Shown here one piece after another: positions 8,625 through 17,422 of a stretch of DNA of 64,000 bases. The first letter of the stretch is position 1; every line of letters begins with the position of its first letter. The stretch covers positions 8,060,001 through 8,124,000 of the forward strand of contig NZ_CP107939.1 of NCBI RefSeq assembly GCF_036046055.1. Direction: 5' to 3'. This stretch comes from Nocardia sp. NBC_00403 (GTDB taxonomy: Bacteria > Actinomycetota > Actinomycetes > Mycobacteriales > Mycobacteriaceae). A program made the position numbers and the translations under genes. The notes below the pieces were generated by a model. That model saw only the letters and a program-made list of their open reading frames with translations, ran no database searches and had not been told where the DNA came from.

Positions 8625-9545
8625 ATGTCGGCTGGTGGTGGCAAGAAGGCGATCATCGCCGCGTTGACGGCGAATGCGGGTATCGCGGTGGCGAAGTTCA
8701 TCGGCGCGGCGATCACGGGTTCGGCGTCGATGCTTGCTGAAGGCGTGCACTCGGTGGCCGACACCGCCAACCAGGGATTGTTGCTGGTCGGGCAGCGCCG
8801 CGCTGAGCAGGAGGCCGACGAACTGCACCCGTTCGGGTACGGGCGCAACCGCTACTTCTACTCCTTCATCGTGGCCCTCGTGTTGTTCACGCTGGGCTCG
8901 GTTTATGCCATCTACGAGGGCATCCACAAGATCCAGCATCCGGAGGAGCTGAGCTCGCCGATCGTCGCGGTCGCCATCCTCGGTATCGCGATCGCCTTGG
9001 AGGGCTTCAGCTTCCGCACGGCCATCCACGAGTCCAGGCCCCTCAAGGGTGATTCGAGCTGGTGGCGGTTCATCCGCAACTCGCGCAGCCCGGAACTGCC
9101 CGTGGTGCTGCTGGAGGACAGCGGCGCGCTGGTCGGCCTGGTGTTCGCCTTCGCCGCGGTGGTGCTGACCATGGTCACCGATGAGCCGATCTGGGACGGC
9201 ATCGGCACGCTGGCCATCGGCATCCTGCTCGGGGTCATCGCGATCGTGCTGATCATCGAAATGCAGAGCCTGCTCATCGGCGAGGGCGCCACACCCGACG
9301 AGGACCGCGATATCCGCGCGAACCTGGTCGACGACACTCGCATCGATCGGGTGATCCACCTGAAGACGCAGTACCTCGGACCGGAGGAAATGCTCGTCGC
9401 CGCCAAGGTGGCGATCACACCGGGACTCGACATCGAAGAGATCGCCGCCGCCATCGACGCCGCCGAAGCCAGGGTCCGCGCCGCCGTGCCTACGGCTCGA
9501 ATCATCTACCTCGAGCCGGATCTGTACCGCACGCCGACCAACTGA
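8625..9545 (+). CDS. Cation diffusion facilitator (CDF) family metal transporter
   Basis: A 306-aa inner-membrane proton/metal antiporter that exports divalent cations such as Zn2+, Fe2+ or Mn2+. Transmembrane helix 2 carries the CDF metal-site motif in AEGVHSVADTANQ (HxxxD), and HPFGYGRNRYFYSF follows as in FieF/YiiP-like members. Another helix has LEDSGALVGLVFA. The C-terminal ~80 residues form the cytoplasmic ferredoxin-like domain (VIHLKTQYLGPEEMLVAAKV). The start has an upstream GAGAGAGG. Substrate cannot be read from sequence. It stands alone after the repeat region. Confidence 0.9.
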   Translation: MSAGGGKKAIIAALTANAGIAVAKFIGAAITGSASMLAEGVHSVADTANQGLLLVGQRRAEQEADELHPFGYGRNRYFYSFIVALVLFTLGSVYAIYEGIHKIQHPEELSSPIVAVAILGIAIALEGFSFRTAIHESRPLKGDSSWWRFIRNSRSPELPVVLLEDSGALVGLVFAFAAVVLTMVTDEPIWDGIGTLAIGILLGVIAIVLIIEMQSLLIGEGATPDEDRDIRANLVDDTRIDRVIHLKTQYLGPEEMLVAAKVAITPGLDIEEIAAAIDAAEARVRAAVPTARIIYLEPDLYRTPTN

Positions 9546-9695
9546 CCCGCACCGGCGGATCACGACTTACGCTGTACCCCAACGCTATCGGGGTGTCCAA
9601 CGGAACTGCGCTCCGCCGCGGGCATCGCGTATGTTCCGACCCGAATTCAACAGCTCGACTCGGATGCCGAGCGAAGGCCAGTGAATACTGACCGA

Positions 9696-9905
9696 ATGGG
9701 AGCATTCAGCGTCTGGCACTTACTCATCGTGCTCGTCGTTCTCGCGATAGTCGTCGTGATCGTCAAATCCAGCTCGAGCGCCCGACCGGGATATCAACCA
9801 CCCAACGCGATCGCTCCCGGCTGGTACCCCGACCTCGCTGACCCCGCAATTCTCCGCTGGTTCGACGGCCACCAGTGGACCAACCACACCCAACCCCGCC
9901 AATGA
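9696..9905 (+). CDS. Small membrane protein: TatA-like N-terminus plus DUF2510
   Basis: A 70-aa protein with one N-terminal helix (WHLLIVLVVLAIVVVIV) and a C-terminal DUF2510 motif (APGWYPDLADPAILRWFDGHQW). The first residues, MGAFSVWHLLIVL, closely resemble the start of TatA (MGxFSxWHLLI), but the amphipathic TatA helix is replaced by the DUF2510 module. A GTG five codons upstream is an alternative start. Likely a membrane-anchored protein with the DUF2510 domain in the cytoplasm; function unknown. Confidence 0.75.
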   Translation: MGAFSVWHLLIVLVVLAIVVVIVKSSSSARPGYQPPNAIAPGWYPDLADPAILRWFDGHQWTNHTQPRQ

Positions 9906-9917
9906 CCCCGTTGTCTC

Positions 9918-9955
9918 GGGCGCTGCGCTCCACAGGCAGGCAGAGCGAAGCGCCC
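9918..9955. terminator. Stem-loop between convergent genes
   Basis: GGGCGCTGCGCTC (9918-9930) pairs with GAGCGAAGCGCCC (9943-9955) with one mismatch and a 12-nt loop, 13 bp after the DUF2510 gene stop. It has no T-run, as is common in high-GC actinobacteria. It sits between convergent genes and could serve both. Confidence 0.45.
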
Positions 9956-10085
9956 TCCGACGTTCAACCAGCGGCCGCACGGGGTTGTGGTCAGGCGCAA
10001 CACTATTGCCGAGCAGTGGGACAGCGTGCAACCGATCGGCCGTGGCTGACAACGCGCAGAGCAGGCTCGCGGATCTGCGCAGCCG

Positions 10086-11552
10086 CTAGGCCGACACCTG
10101 CGGCGTCCGCAGCAGGTCGAGCGGGTCGGTGTCGATGCCGAACTCCTGCCACAACACATGCCGGGCGGCGTGTAGACCGTTCATGCCGTGCACGCCGGGG
10201 CCGGGTGGGGTCGATGCCGAGCAGAGGTAGACGCCGGGCAGCGGCGTTGCGTAGGGATTCCATTTCAGGGTGGGCCGGAAGGCGGTCTGACGCAACGTCA
10301 TTGCGCCTGCGGAGATGTCACCGCCGACGTAATTGGCGTTGTGGGAGGGCATTTCGGCGCCGGTGCGGACATGCGAGGCCAGGATCAGGTCGCGGAATCC
10401 GGGGGCGAAGCGTTCGACCTGCTTGATCACCGACTCCGTCATGTCGCGGGTCGAGCCGTTCGGCACATGCGCGTAGGTGTAGAAGGTGTGACCGCCCGCC
10501 GGAGCCCGGCTCGCATCGACGACACCGGGCTGGATGGCGAGCACGTAGGGCCGCGCCGCGTGTTGTCCTGCGGCGACGGTCTTTTCGGCGGCCATTGCCT
10601 GCACGCGCGTGCCGACCAGATGCAGAGTCCCAGCGAGATCGCAGCCCTCGGCCTGCCATGGCACCGGTCCCGACAGCGCGAAGTCGACCTTGCACGCGGC
10701 GCCGCCGTAGCGGACGCGGCGCAGGCGCGCGGCGTAGCGATCCGGCAGTTGAGGGCCCGCGATGCGCAGCAGTTCGGCTGGGGCCGTGTCCAATACGATC
10801 GCGTGAGCGTCGCCGAATTCCGCCAGTGAGTCCACGCGATGGCCGGTGACGACTCGGCCACCGAGCCGCTCGAGTTCGGCGATCATCGCATCCGCAATCG
10901 CCTGACTGCCGCCGCGCGGCAGCACCCAACCGCCCGCGTGCGCGAGGGTGCCGAGCAATAGACCGGCCCCGACGGCAGGAAACGCGCGCGGTGGGGTGAT
11001 CGCGTGCGCGGCAACACCGGTCAACAGCGCGGGCGCGGCGGCCTCGCGAAAACGCATGTTCCACAACGGCGTTCCCTGCTCCATCATGCGCAGGCCGAAG
11101 CGCACCGCGGTCGCGAGGTCTCCCGGAAGATGGCGCAGATCCGACATCGCCAGTTCGACCACCTCGCGCCAATGGTCCACGAGCGGTCCGAACAGTGAGC
11201 GCCATGCCGCGCCGTCCCGGCCGAGGTCGTACCCGGTCCGGTCGAGGTCGCGCCAGGCCAGCCCGGCGATACCACCGTCGAGCGGATGCGCGTAGGACAC
11301 CTGCGGTACAAGGAGTTCGACCCCGTGCGCACGCAGGTCGAACGCACGGAAGAACGGTGCGGCCAGCGCCATCGGATGCGCACCGGCGCACACGTCGTGC
11401 CGATAGCCGGGCAGGGTCAGCTCGGCGGTCCGGCAACCGCCGCCCGCGGTGTCCTGCGCCTCGTGCACCTCCACGTCGAGCCCGGCCCGCGCCAGTATCA
11501 CCGCCGCGGCGAGCCCGTTCGGTCCGGATCCGACGACTACAACATCAGCCAT
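10086..11552 (-). CDS. Phytoene desaturase-like FAD-dependent oxidoreductase
   Basis: A 488-aa flavoenzyme of the CrtI/phytoene dehydrogenase-like group. The dinucleotide-binding motif is at the extreme N-terminus (VVVVGSGPNGLAAAVILARAG), followed by a second FAD motif (EAQDTAGGGCRTAEL). The C-terminal FAD motif is GVYLCSASTPPGPGVHGMNG. The ATG at 11552 starts five residues before the Rossmann strand; the longer frame upstream has no family sequence. No carotenoid or prenyl synthase gene lies nearby, so the substrate is unknown. Confidence 0.85.
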   Translation of the reverse strand: MADVVVVGSGPNGLAAAVILARAGLDVEVHEAQDTAGGGCRTAELTLPGYRHDVCAGAHPMALAAPFFRAFDLRAHGVELLVPQVSYAHPLDGGIAGLAWRDLDRTGYDLGRDGAAWRSLFGPLVDHWREVVELAMSDLRHLPGDLATAVRFGLRMMEQGTPLWNMRFREAAAPALLTGVAAHAITPPRAFPAVGAGLLLGTLAHAGGWVLPRGGSQAIADAMIAELERLGGRVVTGHRVDSLAEFGDAHAIVLDTAPAELLRIAGPQLPDRYAARLRRVRYGGAACKVDFALSGPVPWQAEGCDLAGTLHLVGTRVQAMAAEKTVAAGQHAARPYVLAIQPGVVDASRAPAGGHTFYTYAHVPNGSTRDMTESVIKQVERFAPGFRDLILASHVRTGAEMPSHNANYVGGDISAGAMTLRQTAFRPTLKWNPYATPLPGVYLCSASTPPGPGVHGMNGLHAARHVLWQEFGIDTDPLDLLRTPQVSA

Positions 11553-11624
11553 ATCCCCCACTCTGCCTTGCCCGCCACTCGGATACTCTGATCTGCCGTG
11601 CACGACACACTGCCGCCTTCGGAC

Positions 11625-12203
11625 TCACTCCCGGCCGGCTGTCCACTGGCCCATCAGGACCTCGATGCGCTGCTCACGCAGATCCGGGCGCAGCCGTCCG
11701 CCGCGATCCAGGGTCGCCACCCCGTGCAGTGCGGCCCACGCCACCTCCGTTCCCGCCTGTAGATCGTTCGCACCCGCGAAGGGTTCGTAGGCGGCCTCGA
11801 TCTCGCCGAACGAATCCTTCAGCGCCTTCGGCGCTTCCGGACCGAACTTCAGCTCGGTGGTCAGCACGAACATCGCGTCGTAGCGAGCCGGATTGGCGGT
11901 CGCGAAGTCCAGGTAGGCCCGCGCGATCGCCGCCAATGCCGCGGCCGGGTTCGACGCACCCGTGCGCGCCTCGTGCAACGTCGCGCCGAGGTCCGCAAAC
12001 CCCTGTTCCGCGACTGCCGACACGATGGCCACCTTGCCCGTGAAATGGCTGTAGAGCACCGGCTGGCTGTATTCGATCCGCTCGGCGAGGCGGCGCACCG
12101 TCACCGCCTCCCAGCCCTGCGCCTCGGCGAGTTCGCGTGCGGTGTCGATGATCCGCTGGTGCCGCTCGGCACGCTCGCGCTCCTTGCGATTCTGGATGGT
12201 CAT
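11625..12203 (-). CDS. TetR/AcrR family transcriptional regulator (WHG-type C-terminus)
   Basis: A 192-aa repressor-type protein. Residues ~15-60 form the TetR helix-turn-helix (RIIDTARELAEAQGWEAVTVRRLAERIEYSQPVLYSHF, split across helices). The C-terminal half contains WAALHGVATL, typical of TetR_C_13/WHG domains. It is divergent from the DUF4267 gene, and the spacer holds two copies of a CTAGC-N3-GCTAG palindrome, which makes local autoregulation and control of the neighbour likely. Confidence 0.92.
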   Translation of the reverse strand: MTIQNRKERERAERHQRIIDTARELAEAQGWEAVTVRRLAERIEYSQPVLYSHFTGKVAIVSAVAEQGFADLGATLHEARTGASNPAAALAAIARAYLDFATANPARYDAMFVLTTELKFGPEAPKALKDSFGEIEAAYEPFAGANDLQAGTEVAWAALHGVATLDRGGRLRPDLREQRIEVLMGQWTAGRE

Positions 12204-12212
12204 GAAGAAATA

Positions 12213-12275
12213 CTAGCAGCGCTAGACAAACTATCGAAGCTCATCTAGTGTTGCTCTCACACCTAGCAACGCTAG
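12213..12275. promoter_or_regulatory. Paired palindromic operators for the divergent TetR regulator
   Basis: CTAGCAGCGCTAG (12213-12225) and CTAGCAACGCTAG (12263-12275) are the same 13-bp inverted repeat (CTAGC/GCTAG arms) 50 bp apart, one near each divergent start. A weaker related sequence, CTAGTGTTGCT, lies between at about 12245-12255. Position and symmetry are those of TetR operators. Confidence 0.75.
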
Positions 12276-12315
12276 ATAGCAGAGCATCGAGAACGCGCAC
12301 CAAGGAGCAATCGCC

Positions 12316-12747
12316 ATGAACATCTCCCGCATCGCCACCGTCCTTTCCCTCATCGGCGCGGCGTTCATCCTTTACATCGGCCTCAGCTACCTGATCACGC
12401 CGGAAACCATCGCCACCGGATTCGGCCTGCCGGAATGGCCGAAGGGCGACGCGGTGGCGTTCATGAATCTGAAGGGCGTCCGCGACGTCGCCTCCGGGGT
12501 GCTGATCCTGGCCCTGCTGGCACTGCGGCAGCGGTTCGCACTCGGCATCGTGATGCTGGTCCTGGCCCTGATCCCGACCGGCGACATGCTGACCGTGCTC
12601 AGCTGGAACGGCTCGACCGCCGCGGCCTTCGGCATCCACGGCCTCACCGCCGTCCTGGTCGCCCTCGCCGGCGGACTACTGATCCGCGAGCACAACACGT
12701 CGAACAAGAAGGTCGCCGAGCCGGTATCCGCCACCGCAGTAGCGTGA
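12316..12747 (+). CDS. DUF4267 family integral membrane protein
   Basis: A 143-aa protein with four predicted membrane segments (IATVLSLIGAAFILYIGLSYL, VASGVLILALLAL, FALGIVMLVLALIP, LTAVLVALAGGLLI) and the DUF4267 pattern ITPETIATGFGLP ... KGVRDVASG. Start has a good Shine-Dalgarno (CAAGGAG). DUF4267 genes often sit next to a TetR regulator, as here. Function unknown; it is probably induced when the repressor releases the shared operators. Confidence 0.88.
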   Translation: MNISRIATVLSLIGAAFILYIGLSYLITPETIATGFGLPEWPKGDAVAFMNLKGVRDVASGVLILALLALRQRFALGIVMLVLALIPTGDMLTVLSWNGSTAAAFGIHGLTAVLVALAGGLLIREHNTSNKKVAEPVSATAVA

Positions 12748-12760
12748 TTCAGACCACATG

Positions 12761-12792
12761 CCCCCGCTCGCCGATGAATTCGCGAGCGGGGG
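12761..12792 (+). terminator. Stem-loop after the DUF4267 gene
   Basis: CCCCCGCTCGC (12761-12771) pairs perfectly with GCGAGCGGGGG (12782-12792) around a 10-nt loop, 14 bp after the stop. No T-tract follows. Confidence 0.65.
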
Positions 12793-12837
12793 TACGTCTA
12801 TTCCACTGAACATCCGAACAAGCAGGAGATGACCACC

Positions 12838-13053
12838 ATGTCGACCAAGCCGCACGGCCCCGCGTCCTACTTCCCGTCGATCGAGGCCAAGTACGGCCAC
12901 ACCATCGACGAGTGGAAGTCCCTGATGCGCGAGTCCGGCCTGGCCTCGCACAAGGAACTCGTCACCTGGCTGCAGAACGAGCACGGCTTCGGCCACGGCC
13001 ACGCGTCCGCGATCACCCAGCACTACCTCAACCCGGAGAAGTGGGTGTCCTGA
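12838..13053 (+). CDS. DUF4287 domain protein
   Basis: A 71-aa protein consisting of a DUF4287 domain: SYFPSIEAKYGHTIDEWKSLM ... THKEL-like region SHKELVTWLQNEHGFGHGHASAI. The ATG at 12838 has AGGAG at 9 nt; the in-frame ATG at 12829 is too close to that site. Function unknown; such domains occur alone or next to DUF5655 proteins. It is followed by a strong terminator. Confidence 0.88.
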   Translation: MSTKPHGPASYFPSIEAKYGHTIDEWKSLMRESGLASHKELVTWLQNEHGFGHGHASAITQHYLNPEKWVS

Positions 13054-13063
13054 CCCACACACC

Positions 13064-13102
13064 ACGACAGTGCCCGCAGATCCTGCGGGCACTGTCGTTT
13101 TC
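13064..13102 (+). terminator. Intrinsic terminator after the DUF4287 gene
   Basis: A perfect 16-bp stem (ACGACAGTGCCCGCAG, 13064-13079, with its complement at 13083-13098), a 3-nt loop and a TTTT run. This is the best canonical terminator in the window; it may also insulate the convergent dctA gene. Confidence 0.88.
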
Positions 13103-13166
13103 AGGTTGCAGCTAGGCGGCCCTCGCCTGCGCTCGCCCGAGCGCAGGACCGTCCGGCTGCGTGCAG

Positions 13167-14525
13167 CTAGGCCGGGACCAGGTCCTTGGTATCGGGCTCG
13201 GGCTGCGGCCGCGGATCGTGGTCATCGTCGACCATGGTCCGCTCGTCGAAGGGCAACTTGCGGTCGAGCACGGTGCGAACTCGATCGACGTCGACCGTCT
13301 TGGTCCAGGTGCCGACCAGCAGGGTCGCGACCGCGTTGCCCGAGAAATTGGTGAGAGCGCGGGCCTCGGACATGAAGCGGTCGATACCGACGATCAGGCC
13401 GACACCGTCGAGCAGCTCGGGGCGGTGGCTCTGCAATCCGCCGGCCAGCGTGGCAAGTCCGGCGCCGGTAACGCCTGCCGCCCCCTTCGACGCGACGATC
13501 ATGAACAGCAGCAGGCCGACCTGTTCACCGATGGCCAGCGGCTTGCCCATCGCGTCGGCGATGAACAGCGAGGCCATGGTCAGATAGATGGCTGTACCGT
13601 CCAGGTTGAACGAATATCCGGTCGGCACAACAACACCCACCGTGGTGCGCTCGACACCGAGGTGTTCCATCTTCGCGATCAGCCGCGGCAGCGCGGACTC
13701 GGAAGACGAGGTGCCGACGATCAGCAGATACTCCCGCGCCAGGTAGCGGACCAGCTTGAAGATCGAGACACCGGACACCGTCCGCAGCAGCACACCGAGC
13801 ACGCCGAAGATGAACACCAGACAGGTCAGGTAGAACGCGATCATCAGCAGCGCGAGTTGCTGCACCGCATCGAGCCCGGTCTTGCCGACCACGTTCGCGA
13901 TCGCACCGAACGCGCCGATCGGGGCCAGCCACAAGATCATCGACAGGATTCGGAACACCAGCTTCTGTAGCGTCGCCACACCGCGCAGCACCGGCTCGCC
14001 CGCGCTGCCCATGGCCTGCACCGCGAATCCGACCAGCAGCGCGACGAACAGCGCCTGCAACACGCTGCCCGCGGTCAGCGAGGAGATCAGCGTCGCCGGA
14101 ATGATGCCCTGGATGAAGTCCCAGGTACCGCCTGCGGCGTGCGCCTGATCCGCCAGCTTCGCGCCCTGCTTGGCGGTCTCGGCGATGTTCATGCCGGTGC
14201 CCGGTTCCAGCAGGTTGCCGACCACGAGGCCGATGCCGAGCGCCACCGTCGACATCACCATGAAGTACCCGATGGCGAGGCCGCCTACCTTGCCGACGGT
14301 GGCCGCCGCCCGCACCGAACCGATGCCGAGGACAATGGTGCAGAAGATGACCGGTGCGATCATCATCTTGATCAGGTTCACGAACATGGTGCCAAGCGGC
14401 GCCATCGACTGACCGACACCGGGCGCCAACCAGCCGACCAGAATCCCCGCTCCGACGGCGACGATGACGGCTAGATACAGCCAGTGGGTACGGTCGCGCC
14501 GCTGCTGTTGCGTTGTGTCGCTCAT
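13167..14525 (-). CDS. dctA: C4-dicarboxylate transporter DctA
   Basis: A 452-aa DAACS-family symporter that takes up succinate, fumarate and malate with protons or sodium. It contains the family signatures: the hairpin 1 serine-rich region VGTSSSESALPRLI, the TM7 motif GYSFNLDGTAIYLT, HP2-like MIVASKGAAGVTGAG, and GIDRFMSEARALTNFSGN. The ATG at 14525 gives the usual N-terminus (MSDTTQQQRRDRTHWLYL). The C-terminus is an acidic tail. It is divergent from a DcuS/DcuR-type two-component system that probably controls it. Confidence 0.95.
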   Translation of the reverse strand: MSDTTQQQRRDRTHWLYLAVIVAVGAGILVGWLAPGVGQSMAPLGTMFVNLIKMMIAPVIFCTIVLGIGSVRAAATVGKVGGLAIGYFMVMSTVALGIGLVVGNLLEPGTGMNIAETAKQGAKLADQAHAAGGTWDFIQGIIPATLISSLTAGSVLQALFVALLVGFAVQAMGSAGEPVLRGVATLQKLVFRILSMILWLAPIGAFGAIANVVGKTGLDAVQQLALLMIAFYLTCLVFIFGVLGVLLRTVSGVSIFKLVRYLAREYLLIVGTSSSESALPRLIAKMEHLGVERTTVGVVVPTGYSFNLDGTAIYLTMASLFIADAMGKPLAIGEQVGLLLFMIVASKGAAGVTGAGLATLAGGLQSHRPELLDGVGLIVGIDRFMSEARALTNFSGNAVATLLVGTWTKTVDVDRVRTVLDRKLPFDERTMVDDDHDPRPQPEPDTKDLVPA

Positions 14526-14664
14526 AGCGAGTGCTGTCCTCTTCAGTGGTACCGGCGTGAGGTGGGTCACCACCCCTTGTGCACAATGTTGGCGGCCGGC
14601 GTGATGCCGGTCACGCTTTGGTGCATTTCGTTCAAGAAAGACAGTGTTCAGCGGAGGACAGTTC

Positions 14665-16317
14665 GTGAGAGGTGGTCGCCTAGCCGGCGCGGCCAGACGC
14701 AGTCTGTCCGCACTCCTGCGTCCGGCCGAGCGCATACGAGGCAGTCGCCGCTCATTGGCCGGGCAGGCATTCGTTCTGCAACTGGTCGTGCTCGCGCTGA
14801 TGATCGGCATCGGAGCGGTCCTCGCGGTCATCGATGCGCGCCACGACAGCGATGTGACGACCACGCGCGAGGTCACCGACGTCGCGGTGGCGGTCGCGCA
14901 GGCGCCGTCCACCCTCGCCGCGGTGCACTCCCCCGATCCCACGGCACTGCTGCAACCGGTGACCGAGCGGATCCGCAAGGACACGGGCATGGACTTCATC
15001 GTCGTGATGGCGCCGGACCGCACCCGGTTCACCCACACCACGCCCGAACGCATCGGACAACCCTTCAGCGGCAATATCGATCGCGCGCTGGCCGGGCAGA
15101 CCTTCACCGAGACCTATGCGGGCACCCTCGGGCCATCTATCCGCGCGGTGACACCGATCTACGACGACGGCCGAGTGGTCGCGCTGGTGTCGGCGGGAGT
15201 GACCCGGGCCCGCATCGGCGACCAGGTCGCCACCCAACTGCCGGTAATCCTCGGCGTCGCGTTCGCGGGACTGGTGGTGGCGGCAGCGGGTTCCTTCCTG
15301 CTCAGCAGGCGGATTCGCCGCCAGACCCATGGCCTCGCGCCGGACGAACTGCGCGCCATGTACGAGCAGCACGACGCGGTGCTGCACTCGATCCACGAAG
15401 GTCTCGTGGTGTTCGGTCCGTTCGCCGAGCACGCGGAGGTCGTCAACGACCAGGCGCGCAAGCTGCTCGACCTGCCGTCCGGCCCGGTGCAGCGCACCGA
15501 TCTGCCGCTATCGATGCAGCGTATGAGCTGGGGCGTGGTCCGCGACGAGATGCATGTGACCACCGATCGGATTCTGCTGGTCAACCAGGACGTGGTGGCC
15601 TGGGAAGGCCGCCCGATCGGCACCGTGATGAGCATCCGTGATCACACCGAATTGCGCACTGTGATGGGCGAACTCGATTCCGTGCGCGGGTTCGCCGAAT
15701 CGCTGCGGGCACAGGCCCACGAATCGGCCAATCGGTTGCACACCGTCGTCACCATGGTGGAGTTGGGCCGCTACCGGGAGGCCGTGGAGTTCGCGACCGC
15801 CGAACTCGAACTGTCCCAAGCACTGATCGATCGGCTGCTCACCTCGGTCGGCGACCCGGCACTCGCGGCCCTGCTGCTCGGCAAGGTGAACCAGGCCGCC
15901 GAACGCAGCGTCGAACTGACCATCACCGAGGACACCGCCCTCGACTCGACCGCACCATTGTCCGCGCACGAAACAGTGACGCTGGTCGGCAATTTGATCG
16001 ACAACGCCATCGACGCGGCCGCGGACGGGGCCGAGGGCTGGGTGGAGGTGACTGTGCGCCAGCAGGATTTGGCAGACGACACGGCCACCGACCAGGATTC
16101 AGCGCTGTACCTGCATGTCGCGGACAGCGGACCCGGCATGTCCGCACAGACATTCGCCCGTGCCGCCGAACGCGGCTATTCCACCAAGGCCGACCATCAA
16201 GGGCTCGGCTTGGCGCTGGTGCACCGGTTGGTCACCAGGCACGGCGGCGCGATCTACACCGAGCGAGATCCGGAAAGCGCGGTCTCCGTGACGATTCCAC
16301 GAAAGGTCGCACCATGA
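14665..16317 (+). CDS. Sensor histidine kinase of the DcuS/CitA family
   Basis: A 550-aa membrane sensor. A transmembrane helix (~residues 40-60) precedes a ~125-residue extracytoplasmic PAS/PDC domain (MDFIVVMAPDRTRFTH ... YAGTLGPSIRAVTPIYDD). A second helix (VILGVAFAGLVVAAAGSFLL), a cytoplasmic PAS domain (HDAVLHSIHEGLVVF), the H-box in SLRAQAHESANRLHTV, and an HATPase domain follow (N-box NLIDNAIDAA, G1 DSGPGM, G2 GLGLALV). The GTG at 14665 has GGAGGA at 6 nt; a GTG at 14644 is in frame. Neighbouring dctA points to C4-dicarboxylate sensing. Confidence 0.92.
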   Translation: MRGGRLAGAARRSLSALLRPAERIRGSRRSLAGQAFVLQLVVLALMIGIGAVLAVIDARHDSDVTTTREVTDVAVAVAQAPSTLAAVHSPDPTALLQPVTERIRKDTGMDFIVVMAPDRTRFTHTTPERIGQPFSGNIDRALAGQTFTETYAGTLGPSIRAVTPIYDDGRVVALVSAGVTRARIGDQVATQLPVILGVAFAGLVVAAAGSFLLSRRIRRQTHGLAPDELRAMYEQHDAVLHSIHEGLVVFGPFAEHAEVVNDQARKLLDLPSGPVQRTDLPLSMQRMSWGVVRDEMHVTTDRILLVNQDVVAWEGRPIGTVMSIRDHTELRTVMGELDSVRGFAESLRAQAHESANRLHTVVTMVELGRYREAVEFATAELELSQALIDRLLTSVGDPALAALLLGKVNQAAERSVELTITEDTALDSTAPLSAHETVTLVGNLIDNAIDAAADGAEGWVEVTVRQQDLADDTATDQDSALYLHVADSGPGMSAQTFARAAERGYSTKADHQGLGLALVHRLVTRHGGAIYTERDPESAVSVTIPRKVAP

Positions 16318-17012
16318 TCCGGGTTCTGATCGTCGAGGACGAACCACTGATCGCCGAGGCACATCGCGCCTACGTCGAACGCATCCCCGGCTTCACTCCG
16401 GTCGGCATCGCGCACACCGGTCGCGACGCGATGCGCGCCGCCGCCGACAACGCGGCCGAAGGCACCCCGATCGACCTGGTGCTCATGGACATCGGTCTGC
16501 CCGACGCCAGCGGCCTCGACGTCGCTGCGGCACTCACCGGCCTCGCGCCCCGCCCCGACGTCATCGCGATAACCTCGGCGCGAGACCTGGCCATGGTCCG
16601 CACTGCTGTGTCCCACGGCGTCGTGCTCTACCTGCTGAAACCGTTCACCTTCGCGGCATTTCGCGACAAACTCGAACGCTACCGCGAGTTCCGCACCGCA
16701 CTGCCCGCGGGCGAAACCGCCGTCTCCCAACAGGATGTCGACCGCGCCCTCAGCGCCTTGCGCACCTCCGACCAGCGCGCCACCGCCCCCAAAGGCGTTG
16801 CCCCGCAAACCCTCGACGAAATCTCCCGGGTGGTCCGCGACGCTCCGGACGGCGTCACCGCCGCCGACACCGCGACCACCATCGGTGTCTCCCGCATCAC
16901 CGCATGGCGCTACCTGGAGAAACTCGCCGAAGACGGTCTGGTCGATCGCCGCTCCGACTACGGCCGGGCAGGCCGACCGAAAACCCGCTACCTGTGGAAG
17001 ATTCGGAGCTAG
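16314..17012 (+). CDS. Response regulator of the DcuR/CitB family
   Basis: A 232-aa partner of the upstream kinase; its ATG overlaps the kinase stop (ATGA). The receiver domain has the acidic pair in IVEDEPLIAEAHRAYVE, the phosphorylation site in LVLMDIGLPDASGLD, a switch residue in AITSARD, and the lysine in LLKPF. The C-terminal helix-turn-helix (VTAADTATTIGVSRITAWRYLEKL) is the type found in CitB/DcuR regulators. It probably activates dctA from the 14.5-14.66 kb spacer, where CCGGCGTGA occurs twice (14552 and 14596). Confidence 0.93.
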   Translation: MIRVLIVEDEPLIAEAHRAYVERIPGFTPVGIAHTGRDAMRAAADNAAEGTPIDLVLMDIGLPDASGLDVAAALTGLAPRPDVIAITSARDLAMVRTAVSHGVVLYLLKPFTFAAFRDKLERYREFRTALPAGETAVSQQDVDRALSALRTSDQRATAPKGVAPQTLDEISRVVRDAPDGVTAADTATTIGVSRITAWRYLEKLAEDGLVDRRSDYGRAGRPKTRYLWKIRS

Positions 17013-17020
17013 CCGTCGCC

Positions 17021-17422
17021 TCAGCTCAGTCCGGGGTAAACGAAATGGCTCGGTCCGCCGCCGGGCTGGCTGGAGCCGGTGACCGAGGGGATGTTGAACG
17101 GCAGCCGAATCAGCTTGTGCGGGTTGCCTGCCCGATCTGCCTGCCAGCAGCCGAGGGTCACGCCGTGGAACGCGCTGCATACGATTCGGGTGCTGGTCCC
17201 GAACGGTGAGGTGAGCCGATCACGGGAAACGAGCGGGTTCCAGTAGTCGAGGTCGCCCGGTGTGAGGAAATGCTTGGTCTCGAACGGTGCCGTCGGGCTC
17301 GGTGCGGTGGGCACCGGCGGCCATTCGTCGGCGGCGGCGACACCCGAGGCTCCGAGGAGAACCGCCGCGCTGACCGCCGTGATACCGGTGAGCTGCGACA
17401 TGCGGCGAGCGAGAGTAGTCAT
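17021..17422 (-). CDS. Small exported protein
   Basis: A 133-aa protein with a Sec signal peptide (MTTLARRMSQLTGITAVSAAVLLG ... with cleavage near VAAADE). The mature part is short and Pro-rich, with two cysteines (IVCSAFHGV, LGCWQADR) that could form a disulfide. A Shine-Dalgarno (AAGGA) precedes the ATG at 17422. A longer open frame to 17791 runs into the pyrophosphorylase gene and is not used. No family was recognised. It is convergent with the response regulator. Confidence 0.75.
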   Translation of the reverse strand: MTTLARRMSQLTGITAVSAAVLLGASGVAAADEWPPVPTAPSPTAPFETKHFLTPGDLDYWNPLVSRDRLTSPFGTSTRIVCSAFHGVTLGCWQADRAGNPHKLIRLPFNIPSVTGSSQPGGGPSHFVYPGLS

